Positions 43,228 to 51,384 of a stretch of 64,000 nucleotides of DNA are shown here, piece by piece. The position numbers and the translations under genes were made by a program. The first letter of the stretch is position 1, and every line of letters starts with the position of its first letter. Where the stretch lies: the NCBI GenBank assembly GCA_018713145.1, contig DVFP01000015.1, positions 62,001 through 126,000 of the forward strand, written 5' to 3'. The notes under the pieces were generated by a model that worked only from the letters and a program-made list of their open reading frames with translations, had not been told where the DNA came from and searched no databases. This DNA comes from Candidatus Scybalocola faecavium (GTDB taxonomy: Bacteria > Bacillota > Clostridia > Lachnospirales > Lachnospiraceae).

Positions 43228-43350
43228 TGCGCAAAAAAATAATTCAGATTTAAAGAGCAGATTAAGTTTATGGACTTAAAAGTAGGATTTTCTGGTCATT
43301 TATTCAGGATACAGTGGTGGCTTTACCCCCTATTTTTTTCTAAAACCATA

Positions 43351-43379
43351 TTGATTTATGTACAAGAATGAGTTAAAAT
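43351..43379 (+). promoter_or_regulatory. Promoter inside the invertible segment, now pointing away from the pilus genes
   Basis: TTGATT (43351-43356) and TAAAAT (43374-43379), 17-bp spacer, on the plus strand. In the present orientation it reads through the right repeat into the antisense strand of the recombinase gene. After inversion its -10 would lie about 36 bp inside the left repeat and read leftward into the gene at 42967 and the pilus operon. Confidence 0.7.
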
Positions 43380-43415
43380 TGCTTACAAGGGATAACCATA
43401 AAATTTAGTTTCACT

Positions 43416-43433
43416 ACATAATCAATATTATGT
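43416..43433 (-). repeat. Right inverted repeat of the invertible segment
   Basis: ACATAATCAATATTATGT on the plus strand, the exact reverse complement of the left copy (central CAAT against ATTG). Its last base is the first base of the recombinase stop codon (43433-43435). Confidence 0.9.
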
Positions 43434-44284
43434 TATTCTAAAAGCATATTTAATCTTTCAATCTGTTTTCTATGCTGCATCCCATCTGTAAGAATATAGA
43501 TTCTTGTTGTCTCCACACAGCTGTGTCCTAAAAGATCTGCCAGCTTTGCAATATCTTTTTCCATTTCATAATACATAACTGCAAATAAATGACGAAAATT
43601 ATGGGGAAAAACCTTTCTGGGATCCACTCCGGCGTCCTGACATATTTTTTTCATAGCAGCCCATATATTACTTCGGTTCATAGGCTTTCCGGATCGGGTT
43701 ACAAAGATACTTCCGGATCGGATGTTCATTTTCTTTATATAGTTTTTCAGTTTTTGGCACAGCTTTTCCGGAAGGAAAATCTTTCGTATCTTTCCTTTGC
43801 AGCTGATCACTGTCTGTCTCTGCTTTAACGCCTCCACTGTCACATAGGGAAGCTCTGATACTCTCATCCCTGTTGAGCCTAAAGTTTCCATGATCATGCA
43901 CATTCTGAAATCATTTTTATATTTTGCGGTTTTTAACAAGCGAAAATATTCTTCCTTTTTCAGCATACGTTCTTCCTGACAGAAAATTGCCCTTTGCACT
44001 TTCAACGGCCGCACGCAGCATTCCTGCCATCCCATAAATTTACAAAAACCGTTTACTGATGCCAGCATGGAATTTACACTGGACGGTTTATAGTTTTCCC
44101 GGATATATTCTTTATAAGCCATGACTACGGTTTTATCCACATAACCGTTTTTTTCTTTGCAGTAGTCCATAAATGCTCTTATGTCCCGCAAATACTTTTC
44201 CACAGTTGCCTGTGACCGCTCTTCACGGATGAGATATTCTCTAAACTGGTCTGTCATTGCTTCTGTTACTCTATGTGTGTTCAT
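43433..44284 (-). CDS. Tyrosine recombinase, predicted inverter of the adjacent segment
   Basis: 283 residues from MNTHRVTEAM, with AAGGAG 8 bases upstream. N-terminal SAM-like core-binding domain (residues ~8-95) and catalytic domain with Arg141 (STGMRVSELPYV), a beta-hairpin Lys near 163-165, His228/Arg231 (PHNFRHLFAVMY), His254 (LLGHSCVETT) and Tyr263. All catalytic residues are present. It is a stand-alone recombinase with no phage genes nearby, and its stop codon touches the right inverted repeat, the usual arrangement of a dedicated DNA inverter (FimB/FimE-like or Mpi-like). Transcribed leftward toward the switch. Confidence 0.92.
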   Translation of the reverse strand: MNTHRVTEAMTDQFREYLIREERSQATVEKYLRDIRAFMDYCKEKNGYVDKTVVMAYKEYIRENYKPSSVNSMLASVNGFCKFMGWQECCVRPLKVQRAIFCQEERMLKKEEYFRLLKTAKYKNDFRMCMIMETLGSTGMRVSELPYVTVEALKQRQTVISCKGKIRKIFLPEKLCQKLKNYIKKMNIRSGSIFVTRSGKPMNRSNIWAAMKKICQDAGVDPRKVFPHNFRHLFAVMYYEMEKDIAKLADLLGHSCVETTRIYILTDGMQHRKQIERLNMLLE

Positions 44285-44338
44285 TTTTTCAGCTCCTTTA
44301 AATTTTGTCAAAAAGCAGCTGCATTAACTGCTTTCTAC

Positions 44339-44367
44339 TTTATAGTTTCACCGGGAAATCTTTTCTA
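44339..44367 (-). promoter_or_regulatory. Candidate promoter of the recombinase gene
   Basis: TAGAAA (44362-44367) and TATAAA (44339-44344), 17-bp spacer, leftward, 55 bp before the start. Confidence 0.5.
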
Positions 44368-44398
44368 TAACTATAACTTTCTGCCAAGTCCCAACAGG

Positions 44399-44443
44399 CA
44401 AAAAAAAAGCCCCTGCAAGAATTTTTCATCCTTACAGGAGCTT
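44399..44443 (-). terminator. Terminator of the ABC transporter operon
   Basis: AAGCTCCTGTAAG pairs with CTTGCAGGGGCTT on the leftward strand around a 11-base loop, then a run of nine T. It insulates the recombinase gene from the operon behind it. Confidence 0.9.
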
Positions 44444-44540
44444 ACATTTTTTCTTTTTATTCATTTGTCCGCCCCGGCCCTGGGGCATCAAAAGCAGGTC
44501 TTAACACAAATAGGAAGTATCGCCTCACGCAAATAAAACC

Positions 44541-45338
44541 CTACTGTCCCAAAAGCATACGGTCATTGGCAAATTCACCGCCGCTGGCCTGCTCAAACTT
44601 GGCAAGAAGGTCGGAAACCTTCAGGCGCTTCTTTTCATCTCCGGAAACATCATAGATGATCTTTCCGTCATTCATCATGATCAGACGGTTGCCGTATTTA
44701 ATGGCATCCTTCATATTATGAGTGATCATCAGGGTAGTCAGATGACTTCTGGATATGATCTCATCGGTCATCTCCAGCACTTTTTTGGCGGTTTTCGGGT
44801 CCAGAGCGGCTGTATGCTCATCCAGCAAAAGAAGCTGAGGCTCCTTAATGGTAGCCATAAGCAAAGTCAATGCCTGACGCTGTCCTCCGGAAAGGAGACC
44901 GACTTTTGCGCTGAGACGGGATTCAAGACCAAGATCCAGAGTCTTTAGCAATTCAACAAACTGTTCTCTCTCCTTATTGCTGATCCCCCAGCGAAGGCTG
45001 CGCCGTTTGCCCCGGCGCAGGGCAAGTGCAAGATTTTCCTCAATCCACATATCGCCGGCAGTACCTTTTAAAGGATCCTGGAAAACCCGGCCAATGTATT
45101 TGGCTCTTTTATATTCCGGGTCACGGGTCACATCATGGCCGTCAATTTTTATTACACCTTTTTCAACGCCGAAAACACCAGCTACAGCATTAAGCATCGT
45201 GGATTTTCCGGCACCATTACCACCGATGACAGTCACAAAATCTCCCTTATCCAAATGAAGGTTCAGGCCAGTAAGGGCGTCCTTTTGCACCGGAGTGCCA
45301 ATATTAAAGGACTTATGTACATTAATAATATCCAGCAT
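44541..45338 (-). CDS. ABC transporter ATP-binding protein (TrpZ-like)
   Basis: 265 residues: Walker A GGNGAGKSTMLNAVAG, Q-loop region YIGRVFQDP, signature LSGGQRQALTLLMAT, Walker B LLLLDEHTAALDP, and an H-loop ITHNMKD. It powers the importer formed with the permease directly upstream (no gap between the genes) and the lipoprotein at 46292. Such three-gene importers (COG1101 ATPase with COG4120 permease and COG2984 binding protein) include streptococcal TrpXYZ. Confidence 0.92.
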   Translation of the reverse strand: MLDIINVHKSFNIGTPVQKDALTGLNLHLDKGDFVTVIGGNGAGKSTMLNAVAGVFGVEKGVIKIDGHDVTRDPEYKRAKYIGRVFQDPLKGTAGDMWIEENLALALRRGKRRSLRWGISNKEREQFVELLKTLDLGLESRLSAKVGLLSGGQRQALTLLMATIKEPQLLLLDEHTAALDPKTAKKVLEMTDEIISRSHLTTLMITHNMKDAIKYGNRLIMMNDGKIIYDVSGDEKKRLKVSDLLAKFEQASGGEFANDRMLLGQ

Positions 45339-46274
45339 TTAGACACCCTCCTTTTTTCTTCTGGAAAAGATCCAGTTTTTAATGGATGGGGAAACAAGGC
45401 AGATCACCACAATGATCGCTGTGATCAGCTTTGTATCATTGGCTTCGATACGAAAGCCCAGGGTATCTTCAAAGTTCAGGCGCTGTCCCAGTAAAAGAAC
45501 AAGGGCAATGATGATACGGTACACGACCGATCCGATGATAACACCGGCCAGACGGTGGAAGTAGGTCCGTTTTGAGAAAATAACTTCTCCGATAATAACC
45601 GCCGCCAGACCGAAAACGATGGTGCCCACACCCATCTGAATATCCGCATAACCCTGGTACTGAGCCAAAAGGCCGCCGGACATGGCCACAAGACCATTTC
45701 CGATAACCAGCCCAAGGACGATCATAACCTTTGTATTCGTTCCTAAAGCTTTAACCATATCCGGGTTATTTCCTGTAGCTCTTAAGGCACAGCCAATCTC
45801 TGTACCAAAGAAGCAGTACATAAGGATGATCAGAATGACAGCGAAAATCAGGCCAACGATCAATCCTGACCACTTGGATGGCACACCCAGATCCTCAATC
45901 TGGGAGAAAATAGTTTCTACATTTAAAAGACTGACATTTGCTTTGCCCATAATACGCAGATTTACGGAGTACAGGGCAAACTGACACAAAATACCGGCCA
46001 GAAGATCCGGAATCTTAAATTTTGTATGAAGCACACCAGTCACAAGACCAGCGATCATACCTCCTACCGTTGCCAGGAGAATGGCCAGGATGGGAGGTAT
46101 ACCTGCGGAAATGTACACGGCTGACATTGCGCCGCCCAAAGTAAAACTTCCGTCTACGGTCAGATCTGCGTAATTAAGCACCCGGTAGGTCAAATAGACC
46201 CCCAGAGCCATGATCCCCCAGATCACGCCCAAAACTGCCGCAGACTGTATATTATTTAATAGCAAAGTAATCAT
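45339..46274 (-). CDS. ABC transporter permease (TrpY-like)
   Basis: 311 residues with about nine membrane helices, of the branched-chain/sugar-type permease fold: IMALGVYLTYRVLNYADLTVDGSFTLGGAMSA at the start and KALGTNTKVMIVLGLVIGNGLVAMSGGLLAQYQGYADIQMGVGTIVFGLAAVIIGE in the cytoplasmic loop that contacts the ATPase. Forms the membrane channel of the importer. It lies 17 bp after the binding-protein gene and abuts the ATPase gene. Confidence 0.92.
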   Translation of the reverse strand: MITLLLNNIQSAAVLGVIWGIMALGVYLTYRVLNYADLTVDGSFTLGGAMSAVYISAGIPPILAILLATVGGMIAGLVTGVLHTKFKIPDLLAGILCQFALYSVNLRIMGKANVSLLNVETIFSQIEDLGVPSKWSGLIVGLIFAVILIILMYCFFGTEIGCALRATGNNPDMVKALGTNTKVMIVLGLVIGNGLVAMSGGLLAQYQGYADIQMGVGTIVFGLAAVIIGEVIFSKRTYFHRLAGVIIGSVVYRIIIALVLLLGQRLNFEDTLGFRIEANDTKLITAIIVVICLVSPSIKNWIFSRRKKEGV

Positions 46275-46291
46275 TTGTTTTTCTTTCCTTT

Positions 46292-47401
46292 TTAATAAAC
46301 AGTTACAGCTTTAGCTAAAATATCCTCAGGGATAGTTACGCCAACGCTTTCAGCAAAAGTCTTGTTTACGACCAGACCGCAGTTTTCCTGATTTTCCACA
46401 GGAATCTCAGATGCGCTTTCTCCATTTAAGATTCTTACAGCCTGAGCAGCCGTCTGTTTTCCAAGATCATAGTAATTAATTGCTGTTGTGGCAATACCGC
46501 CTTCCTGGATCATCGCTTCCACGGCGCAAAATACCGGAAGCTGATTTTCTACAGCAATATTATTGACTGTACCCATAGCGCTGGCAAAACCGTTATCGGA
46601 TGGAATATATACAGCATCTACAGAACCTACAACAGAAGTCATGGTCTGCTGGATCTCGTTTGTATTGGAAGCTGTGGCAACCGTCACATCAAATCCGAGA
46701 GCCTCTGCGGCAGCCTGAGCTTCCTGGGCCTGGATCTCAGAGTTTGCTTCGCTGGAAGTATAAAGGATTCCTAAACGTGTTGCATCTGGAAGAATGTCGC
46801 GGATTACCTGGATCTGATCGGAAATTACCGGCATATCTACAGTACCGGTCACGTTCTTTCCAGGAGCTTCGTTACTTTCCACCAACTGGGCTTCTACCGC
46901 ATCCGTTACAGCTGTAAACAGTACCGGTACATCTGTCCCGTCAAACACATTTACTGCAGACTGAGCAGCCGGTGTAGCAATGGCAAGGACCAAATCTACG
47001 CCGCTGTTTTTAAAGTTATCGCAAATCGTCTGAGCTGTACTTGTGTCTCCGGAAGCATTCTGGAAATCAATTGTCAGGTTTTCACCCTGAACATATCCGG
47101 CCTCCTCAAGGCCATCTACAAAACCTTCGTAAGCTTCATCCAAAGAACCGTGCTGCATATATTGGATCACACCGATGCTTACTGCTTCTCCTGTAGCTGC
47201 AGGAGCCTGAGAATCTGCTGAAGCATCCCCACTCTGGGTATCCGCTGCGCCAGCTTCTGTCTGAGCTGTATCCGCTTGTGTTTCGGCCTGTGAAGCTGGT
47301 GTTGTCTCGCCTGAGCCACTGGCAGAATTGCCTGAGCCGCAGGCAGTCATCAAAGATGCAGCCAATGCTGCTGACAAAAGAACACTAAGAAATTTTTTCA
47401 T
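46292..47401 (-). CDS. ABC transporter substrate-binding lipoprotein (TrpX-like)
   Basis: 369 residues from MKKFLSVL (AAGGAG 9 bases upstream; the longer form is leader sequence). Signal peptide with lipobox MTAC, an Ala/Gly/Gln/Asp-rich linker to about residue 75, then a periplasmic-binding-type domain: VSIGVIQYMQHGSLDEAYEGFVDGL, TIDFQNASGDTSTAQTICDNF, DLVLAIATPAAQSAVN, VLFTAVTDAVEAQLV, and VDAVYIPSDNGFASAMG. This is the COG2984 family, which in some species carries tryptophan or other amino acids. The ligand here is not known, but a hairpin leader and operator-like dyad point to control by a small molecule. Confidence 0.9.
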   Translation of the reverse strand: MKKFLSVLLSAALAASLMTACGSGNSASGSGETTPASQAETQADTAQTEAGAADTQSGDASADSQAPAATGEAVSIGVIQYMQHGSLDEAYEGFVDGLEEAGYVQGENLTIDFQNASGDTSTAQTICDNFKNSGVDLVLAIATPAAQSAVNVFDGTDVPVLFTAVTDAVEAQLVESNEAPGKNVTGTVDMPVISDQIQVIRDILPDATRLGILYTSSEANSEIQAQEAQAAAEALGFDVTVATASNTNEIQQTMTSVVGSVDAVYIPSDNGFASAMGTVNNIAVENQLPVFCAVEAMIQEGGIATTAINYYDLGKQTAAQAVRILNGESASEIPVENQENCGLVVNKTFAESVGVTIPEDILAKAVTVY

Positions 47402-47441
47402 TTTATTCCACTCCTTATAACTTATCGCGGTGCTATGATAA

Positions 47442-47490
47442 AGCGCAGCTGCTGCAGACATGCTCTCCGCACTGCCTGCAGCACTGCGCT
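47442..47490 (-). promoter_or_regulatory. Strong hairpin in the ABC operon leader (possible attenuator)
   Basis: Leftward AGCGCAGTGCTGCAG pairs with CTGCAGCAGCTGCGCT (one bulged base), followed by TTTATC. It lies between the promoter and the ribosome site, about 40 bases before the gene. Confidence 0.6.
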
Positions 47491-47496
47491 CCACCA

Positions 47497-47541
47497 CTAC
47501 ACTAATGTAGAAATTTTACCGCCTTTTTTTTTAAATGTCAA
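47497..47541 (-). promoter_or_regulatory. Promoter of the ABC operon with a dyad at the start site
   Basis: TTGACA (47536-47541) and TAAAAT (47513-47518), 17-bp spacer. Immediately after the -10, CTACACTAATGTAG (47497-47510) is a 5-bp-arm dyad placed where a repressor would block the start. Confidence 0.75.
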
Positions 47542-47573
47542 TGCCTGCCGTGTATTTTTCCCTTTCAGCCTTT

Positions 47574-48065
47574 TCACAGACCGTTTAAAAGCGCTTCTGC
47601 TTTTTCATGAACATGTCCTTCATCAGCCCCGGACGCCTCCATGCAAAAAGCGTATTTTTCAGGTATTTCCGGGAGCTTTTCCGGTATTTTTCCAAAAAAG
47701 AAATAAAAATCCAAGGAACCGTCAAAAGCCACAAGGCCGGCCACAGCAAGCTTGAGTACAAACAACAGTACCCCGGCACCGCTGCAGATGTCATTTTCCC
47801 CTTCCATGACTATACTCCCTTTATATATGCCCTTTATCCCTGTATTTTTCCCAACAATGGCATGGATACAAGGTACTTCCCCATCTAAAAGGCTATATCT
47901 GACCTTAAGTCCATCAAGAAAACCAGTCACATATTTTAAGGCTACATCTGTTTTTTCTCCATTTTCACCGGAGAACCTTGACAGATTCCTGCATATCTTT
48001 ATGAGATCTCCTGAGTTTTGGGCAACAATCTTTTTGATTTTTTCTTTTTGATCCATTTTATTCAC
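47574..48065 (-). CDS. Truncated M20-peptidase-like protein
   Basis: 163 residues from a GTG with GGAGG 8 bases upstream; longer forms read into the repeat at 48.1 kb. The pattern LIKICRNLSRFSGENGEKTDVALKYVTGFL and the later ICSGAGVLLFVLKLAVAGLVAFDGSLDFYFFFGK follow the N-terminal half of M20 peptidases/deacylases (the gap for HxD and the GrGxxDxKgG helix), but the metal-binding His and the acidic EE pair are absent and the protein stops soon after. So it looks like a decayed or repurposed remnant; activity as a peptidase is unlikely. It lies after the oadA terminator and before the ABC operon promoter. Confidence 0.5.
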   Translation of the reverse strand: MNKMDQKEKIKKIVAQNSGDLIKICRNLSRFSGENGEKTDVALKYVTGFLDGLKVRYSLLDGEVPCIHAIVGKNTGIKGIYKGSIVMEGENDICSGAGVLLFVLKLAVAGLVAFDGSLDFYFFFGKIPEKLPEIPEKYAFCMEASGADEGHVHEKAEALLNGL

Positions 48066-48087
48066 ATCGTTTTCCTCCCAGATATAC

Positions 48088-48223
48088 AAATCTCCGCCCA
48101 TGCCAGCATGGCGGCCACTTGCCGGGCGTATCGCGCAGCTCGCAGCTTTGCTGCTCCCTGACCGTTGCCCGGCAAATCTCCGCTTATGCCAGCATAGCGG
48201 CCACTTGCCGGGCGTATCGCGCA
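48088..48223. repeat. Two 50-bp direct repeats ending in GTATCGCGCA
   Basis: 48088-48137 and 48174-48223 are identical except at three positions. Each runs from AAATCTCCGC through ATGCCAGCAT and GCGGCCACTTGCCGGGC to GTATCGCGCA. Inside the span TTGCCCGGCAAA (48166-48177) faces TTGCCGGGC. The last 20 bases recur at 25861-25880. Confidence 0.9.
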
Positions 48224-48265
48224 AAAAAGGCTGCCGGTTTTATTTTACAGCCGGGCAGCCTTTTT
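48223..48265 (-). terminator. Terminator of the decarboxylase operon
   Basis: AAGGCTGCCCGG pairs with CCGGCAGCCTT on the leftward strand, then TTTTTTGCG. It follows the stop of the gene at 48278 by 13 bases. Confidence 0.85.
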
Positions 48266-48277
48266 GGATTTTACCAT

Positions 48278-49690
48278 TTATACCGGGTATACCCCATTTT
48301 CCGTGTCAGCTTCAGTTGGATCTACTTTCGTCTGCTGGGCCTCTCTATATTTGAAAAATTCCTCTGCTACCTGTGGGAACAAAGCATAGGATAATACATC
48401 CTCATCCTGCTGTTTCCACCGGGCCATCTTCGCCTCGATCTCTTTAAGCTGAGGTTTAATAAGATCTGCAGGACGGCAGGTGATCGGCTTTTCATCGCCG
48501 ATAGCTTTTTTCTGAACTTCCGGATTAAAGGGCTTTACCGTCTGGCCATATTCACCATGGAGCAGCGCCTTACTCTCTTTTGTGATCATCTTATAACGCT
48601 CTCCCATAAGTACATTGAGAACAGCCTGCGTTCCAACGATCTGAGATGAAGGCGTTACTAAAGGCGGCTCACCAAAGTCTTTGCGGACTCTCGGAATCTC
48701 TTCAAGCACCTGTTCATACTTATCTTCGGCATGAGCTTCCTTAAGCTGGGAAACCAGGTTGGAAAGCATACCGCCAGGCACCTGATAGATCAAAGTCTTG
48801 ATATTTACGCCAAGAACCTTTGTGCTCATAAGGCCGGATTCAAGAGCTTCCTCACGCATCGGTCTGAAGTAATCAGCAATTTCAGCTAAAAGCTTCTGAT
48901 CCAGACCTGTATCATAAGGAGTCCCTTTAAAGGTTTCCACCATAACTTCTGTTGCCGGCTGGCTTGTTCCCATAGCAAATGGGGACATGGCTGTATCGAT
49001 CACATCCGCGCCGGCCTCAACAGCCTTCAAATATGTCATGGATGCTACACCGCTGGTGTAGTGGGTATGGATCTGAATCGGCAGGTTGGTGGATTCCTTA
49101 AGAGCAGTTACCAGCTCTGTAGCTGCATAAGGCACTAAAAGTCCGGCCATATCTTTAATGCAGATGGAATTTGCACCCATATCCTCAATGCGTTTTGCAA
49201 TATCTTTCCAATAATCCAGTGTATAAGCATCACCTAATGTATAGCTTAACGCGACCTGGGCATGTCCGCCTTCTTTTACGGCTGCCTTTACTGCGGTCTC
49301 AAGATTTCTCAGATCGTTTAAGGCATCAAAAATACGGATAATATCAATACCATTGGCAATGGATTTCTGTACAAAATACTCCACTACATCGTCAGCATAA
49401 TGGCTGTATCCGAGAATATTTTGTCCGCGGAAAAGCATCTGGAGCTTTGTATTTTTAAATCCGTCTCTTAACTTACGGAGACGATCCCATGGATCCTCCT
49501 TAAGAAAACGCAGACATGCATCAAAGGTAGCGCCGCCCCAGCACTCTACAGAATGATAACCCACTTTATCCATTTTATCAACAATGGGCAGCATCTGTTC
49601 CGTGGTCATACGTGTTGCGATCAAAGACTGATGGGCATCACGCAGAACAGTTTCAGTAATGCCCACCGGTTTTTTAACTTGTTCTGACAT
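48278..49690 (-). CDS. oadA: Oxaloacetate decarboxylase alpha / pyruvate carboxyltransferase (5S-like) subunit
   Basis: 470 residues, a carboxyltransferase without the C-terminal biotin domain found in longer OadA proteins; the biotin carrier is a separate gene at 50954. Seen: ITETVLRDAHQSLIATRM with the metal-ligand Asp and substrate-side residues, CWGGATFDACLRFLKEDPW, CIKDMAGLLVPY with the catalytic Lys, HTHYTSGVASMTYL with the metal-binding His pair. It moves CO2 between pyruvate/oxaloacetate and biotin. It is the last gene of a five-gene operon that also has a second, CoA-type carboxyltransferase. Confidence 0.92.
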   Translation of the reverse strand: MSEQVKKPVGITETVLRDAHQSLIATRMTTEQMLPIVDKMDKVGYHSVECWGGATFDACLRFLKEDPWDRLRKLRDGFKNTKLQMLFRGQNILGYSHYADDVVEYFVQKSIANGIDIIRIFDALNDLRNLETAVKAAVKEGGHAQVALSYTLGDAYTLDYWKDIAKRIEDMGANSICIKDMAGLLVPYAATELVTALKESTNLPIQIHTHYTSGVASMTYLKAVEAGADVIDTAMSPFAMGTSQPATEVMVETFKGTPYDTGLDQKLLAEIADYFRPMREEALESGLMSTKVLGVNIKTLIYQVPGGMLSNLVSQLKEAHAEDKYEQVLEEIPRVRKDFGEPPLVTPSSQIVGTQAVLNVLMGERYKMITKESKALLHGEYGQTVKPFNPEVQKKAIGDEKPITCRPADLIKPQLKEIEAKMARWKQQDEDVLSYALFPQVAEEFFKYREAQQTKVDPTEADTENGVYPV

Positions 49691-49745
49691 TTGTTCTCCT
49701 CCTTAATATGCGATTGTGTCAAAAGGCCTTTTCGGCCGACTTCTT

Positions 49746-50906
49746 TTATACCACGCCAAAGAACGCCATAAATGCTCCGGCTGCAACCGCAGTACCGATA
49801 ACGCCGGCTACATTTGGTCCCATAGCATGCATCAGCAGGAAGTTCGTCGGGTCTGTCTCCGCTCCAACCTTCTGGGACACACGGGCGGACATAGGAACCG
49901 CCGAAACACCGGCAGATCCGATGAGGGGATTAACCTTGCCGTGGGTAGCCACGCACATAAGCTTTCCGAATAGAACACCTGCTGCTGTACTGATAGCAAA
50001 AGCAATAAGACCAAGAATGATGATCTTAATGGTGGTCCAGTTTAAGAACGCCTCAGCGCTGGTCGTTGCGCCAACAGATGTTCCCAGCAGGATAACGATA
50101 ATGTACATCATGGCATTGGAAGCTGTTTCTGTCAGCTGTTTCACTACGCCGGACTCTCTGAACAGGTTGCCAAGCATAAGCATACCGATCAGGGGAGCAG
50201 TGGACGGCAGGATCAAAATAACAACGATAGATACTACCACAGGGAACAGTATCTTTTCCAGCTTGGAGACTGGACGGAGCTGTTCCATTTTAATGGCCCG
50301 CTCTTTCTTTGTGGTCAGCAGGCGCATAATCGGCGGCTGGATAATGGGCACCAAGGACATATAGGAATATGCCGCCACGGCAATAGGACCCATAAGTGCC
50401 GTCTGGCCAAGCTTTCCTGCCAGATAAATGGATGTAGGGCCGTCAGCGCCGCCGATGATAGAGATGGCAGCGGCCTGCTCGTTAGTAAAGCCCATTAAGA
50501 TCGCAACAATGTAGGCAAAGAACACGCCGAACTGGGCGGCTGCTCCAAGAAGAAAGCTCTTGGGATTTGCGATCAGGGGACCAAAGTCTGTCATGGCGCC
50601 TACGCCCAAAAAGATCAGCGACGGCCATATGCCCCACTCATCCCCTAAGTAAAAGTAATGTAAAAGTCCGGCTGAGGTACTGCCGTCAGCAGCAGCCTCC
50701 TCGATGGTTTTCATAATATCCGGATAAAGATTCACAAGCAGCATTCCAAAAGAGATGGGAACTAAAAGCAGGGGTTCGTAGCCTTTTGCAATCGCCAGAT
50801 ATAAAAAGACGCAGGCTACAAGGATCATGATAAAGTTCCCATAGGTCAAATTAAAAAATGCGGATTGATGAACCAAGCTGTCCAGTGTATTTAAAATGTA
50901 ATCCAT
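49746..50906 (-). CDS. oadB: Na+-translocating decarboxylase beta subunit
   Basis: 386 residues with about nine to eleven membrane helices, the usual length of OadB/MmdB/GcdB. Conserved pieces: GVGAMTDFGPLIANPKSFLLGAAAQFG with the Na+-site Asp, SIIGGADGPTSIY, and NPLIGSAGVSAVPMSARVSQ. This subunit decarboxylates carboxybiotin and pumps Na+ out of the cell, conserving energy in fermentation. It lies between the biotin carrier and oadA genes, on the same strand. Confidence 0.95.
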   Translation of the reverse strand: MDYILNTLDSLVHQSAFFNLTYGNFIMILVACVFLYLAIAKGYEPLLLVPISFGMLLVNLYPDIMKTIEEAAADGSTSAGLLHYFYLGDEWGIWPSLIFLGVGAMTDFGPLIANPKSFLLGAAAQFGVFFAYIVAILMGFTNEQAAAISIIGGADGPTSIYLAGKLGQTALMGPIAVAAYSYMSLVPIIQPPIMRLLTTKKERAIKMEQLRPVSKLEKILFPVVVSIVVILILPSTAPLIGMLMLGNLFRESGVVKQLTETASNAMMYIIVILLGTSVGATTSAEAFLNWTTIKIIILGLIAFAISTAAGVLFGKLMCVATHGKVNPLIGSAGVSAVPMSARVSQKVGAETDPTNFLLMHAMGPNVAGVIGTAVAAGAFMAFFGVV

Positions 50907-50953
50907 TTTTTAACCTCCCATGAAAATTCCGGGAAATAATGCCCGTGTATCAT

Positions 50954-51364
50954 TTAGTTTAATGTTGCAAGAACAGTACCGGCTTCAACAGAAGCTCCGG
51001 CAGCCACATCTACAGTAGCAATAGTACCGTCCTCAGGAGCAACGATTTCATTTTCCATCTTCATGGCTTCAAGGATCAGGACGACATCGCCTCTCTTTAC
51101 CACATCGCCAACATTCACTTTAACATCAATGATCTTTCCAGGCATTGGAGAGGTCACTGTAATAGAACCTGCTGCTCCGGCCGGTGCTGGTGCAGGTGCC
51201 GGTGCAGCGGCTGCCTTAGGTGCGGCAGCGGCAGGTGCGGGAGCCGGTGCTGGCGCAGGTGCAGCAGAAGGCATTGCTACTGTCTTTTCAGCAGAAACGG
51301 CGCCGGCTTCTTCAACGGAAACTTCATAGCTTGTACCATTAACTGTAATAATATAATTTTTCAT
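50954..51364 (-). CDS. Biotin carboxyl carrier protein of the decarboxylase
   Basis: 136 residues: a short N-terminal domain (NYIITVNGTSYEVSVEEAG), a long Ala/Pro linker (residues ~30-65), and a biotinyl domain whose AMKM carries the biotinylated Lys102 (VVLILEAMKMENEIVAPEDG). The linker lets biotin swing between the carboxyltransferases and the beta subunit. It is the gamma subunit in MmdC/GcdC-type systems and would be shared by both carboxyltransferases encoded in the operon. Confidence 0.95.
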   Translation of the reverse strand: MKNYIITVNGTSYEVSVEEAGAVSAEKTVAMPSAAPAPAPAPAPAAAAPKAAAAPAPAPAPAGAAGSITVTSPMPGKIIDVKVNVGDVVKRGDVVLILEAMKMENEIVAPEDGTIATVDVAAGASVEAGTVLATLN

Positions 51365-51384
51365 TTTAAAATATCCTCCTAAAT

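Noticed and set aside
43433-44284. Prophage or integrative element marked by a tyrosine recombinase
   Set aside because: No phage, conjugation or excisionase genes nearby, and the adjacent inverted (not direct) 18-bp repeats fit an inverter.
48066-48224. N-terminal extension of the M20-like gene to 48224
   Set aside because: The extra residues are translated from the two 50-bp intergenic repeats; a GTG with GGAGG nearer the conserved part is better.
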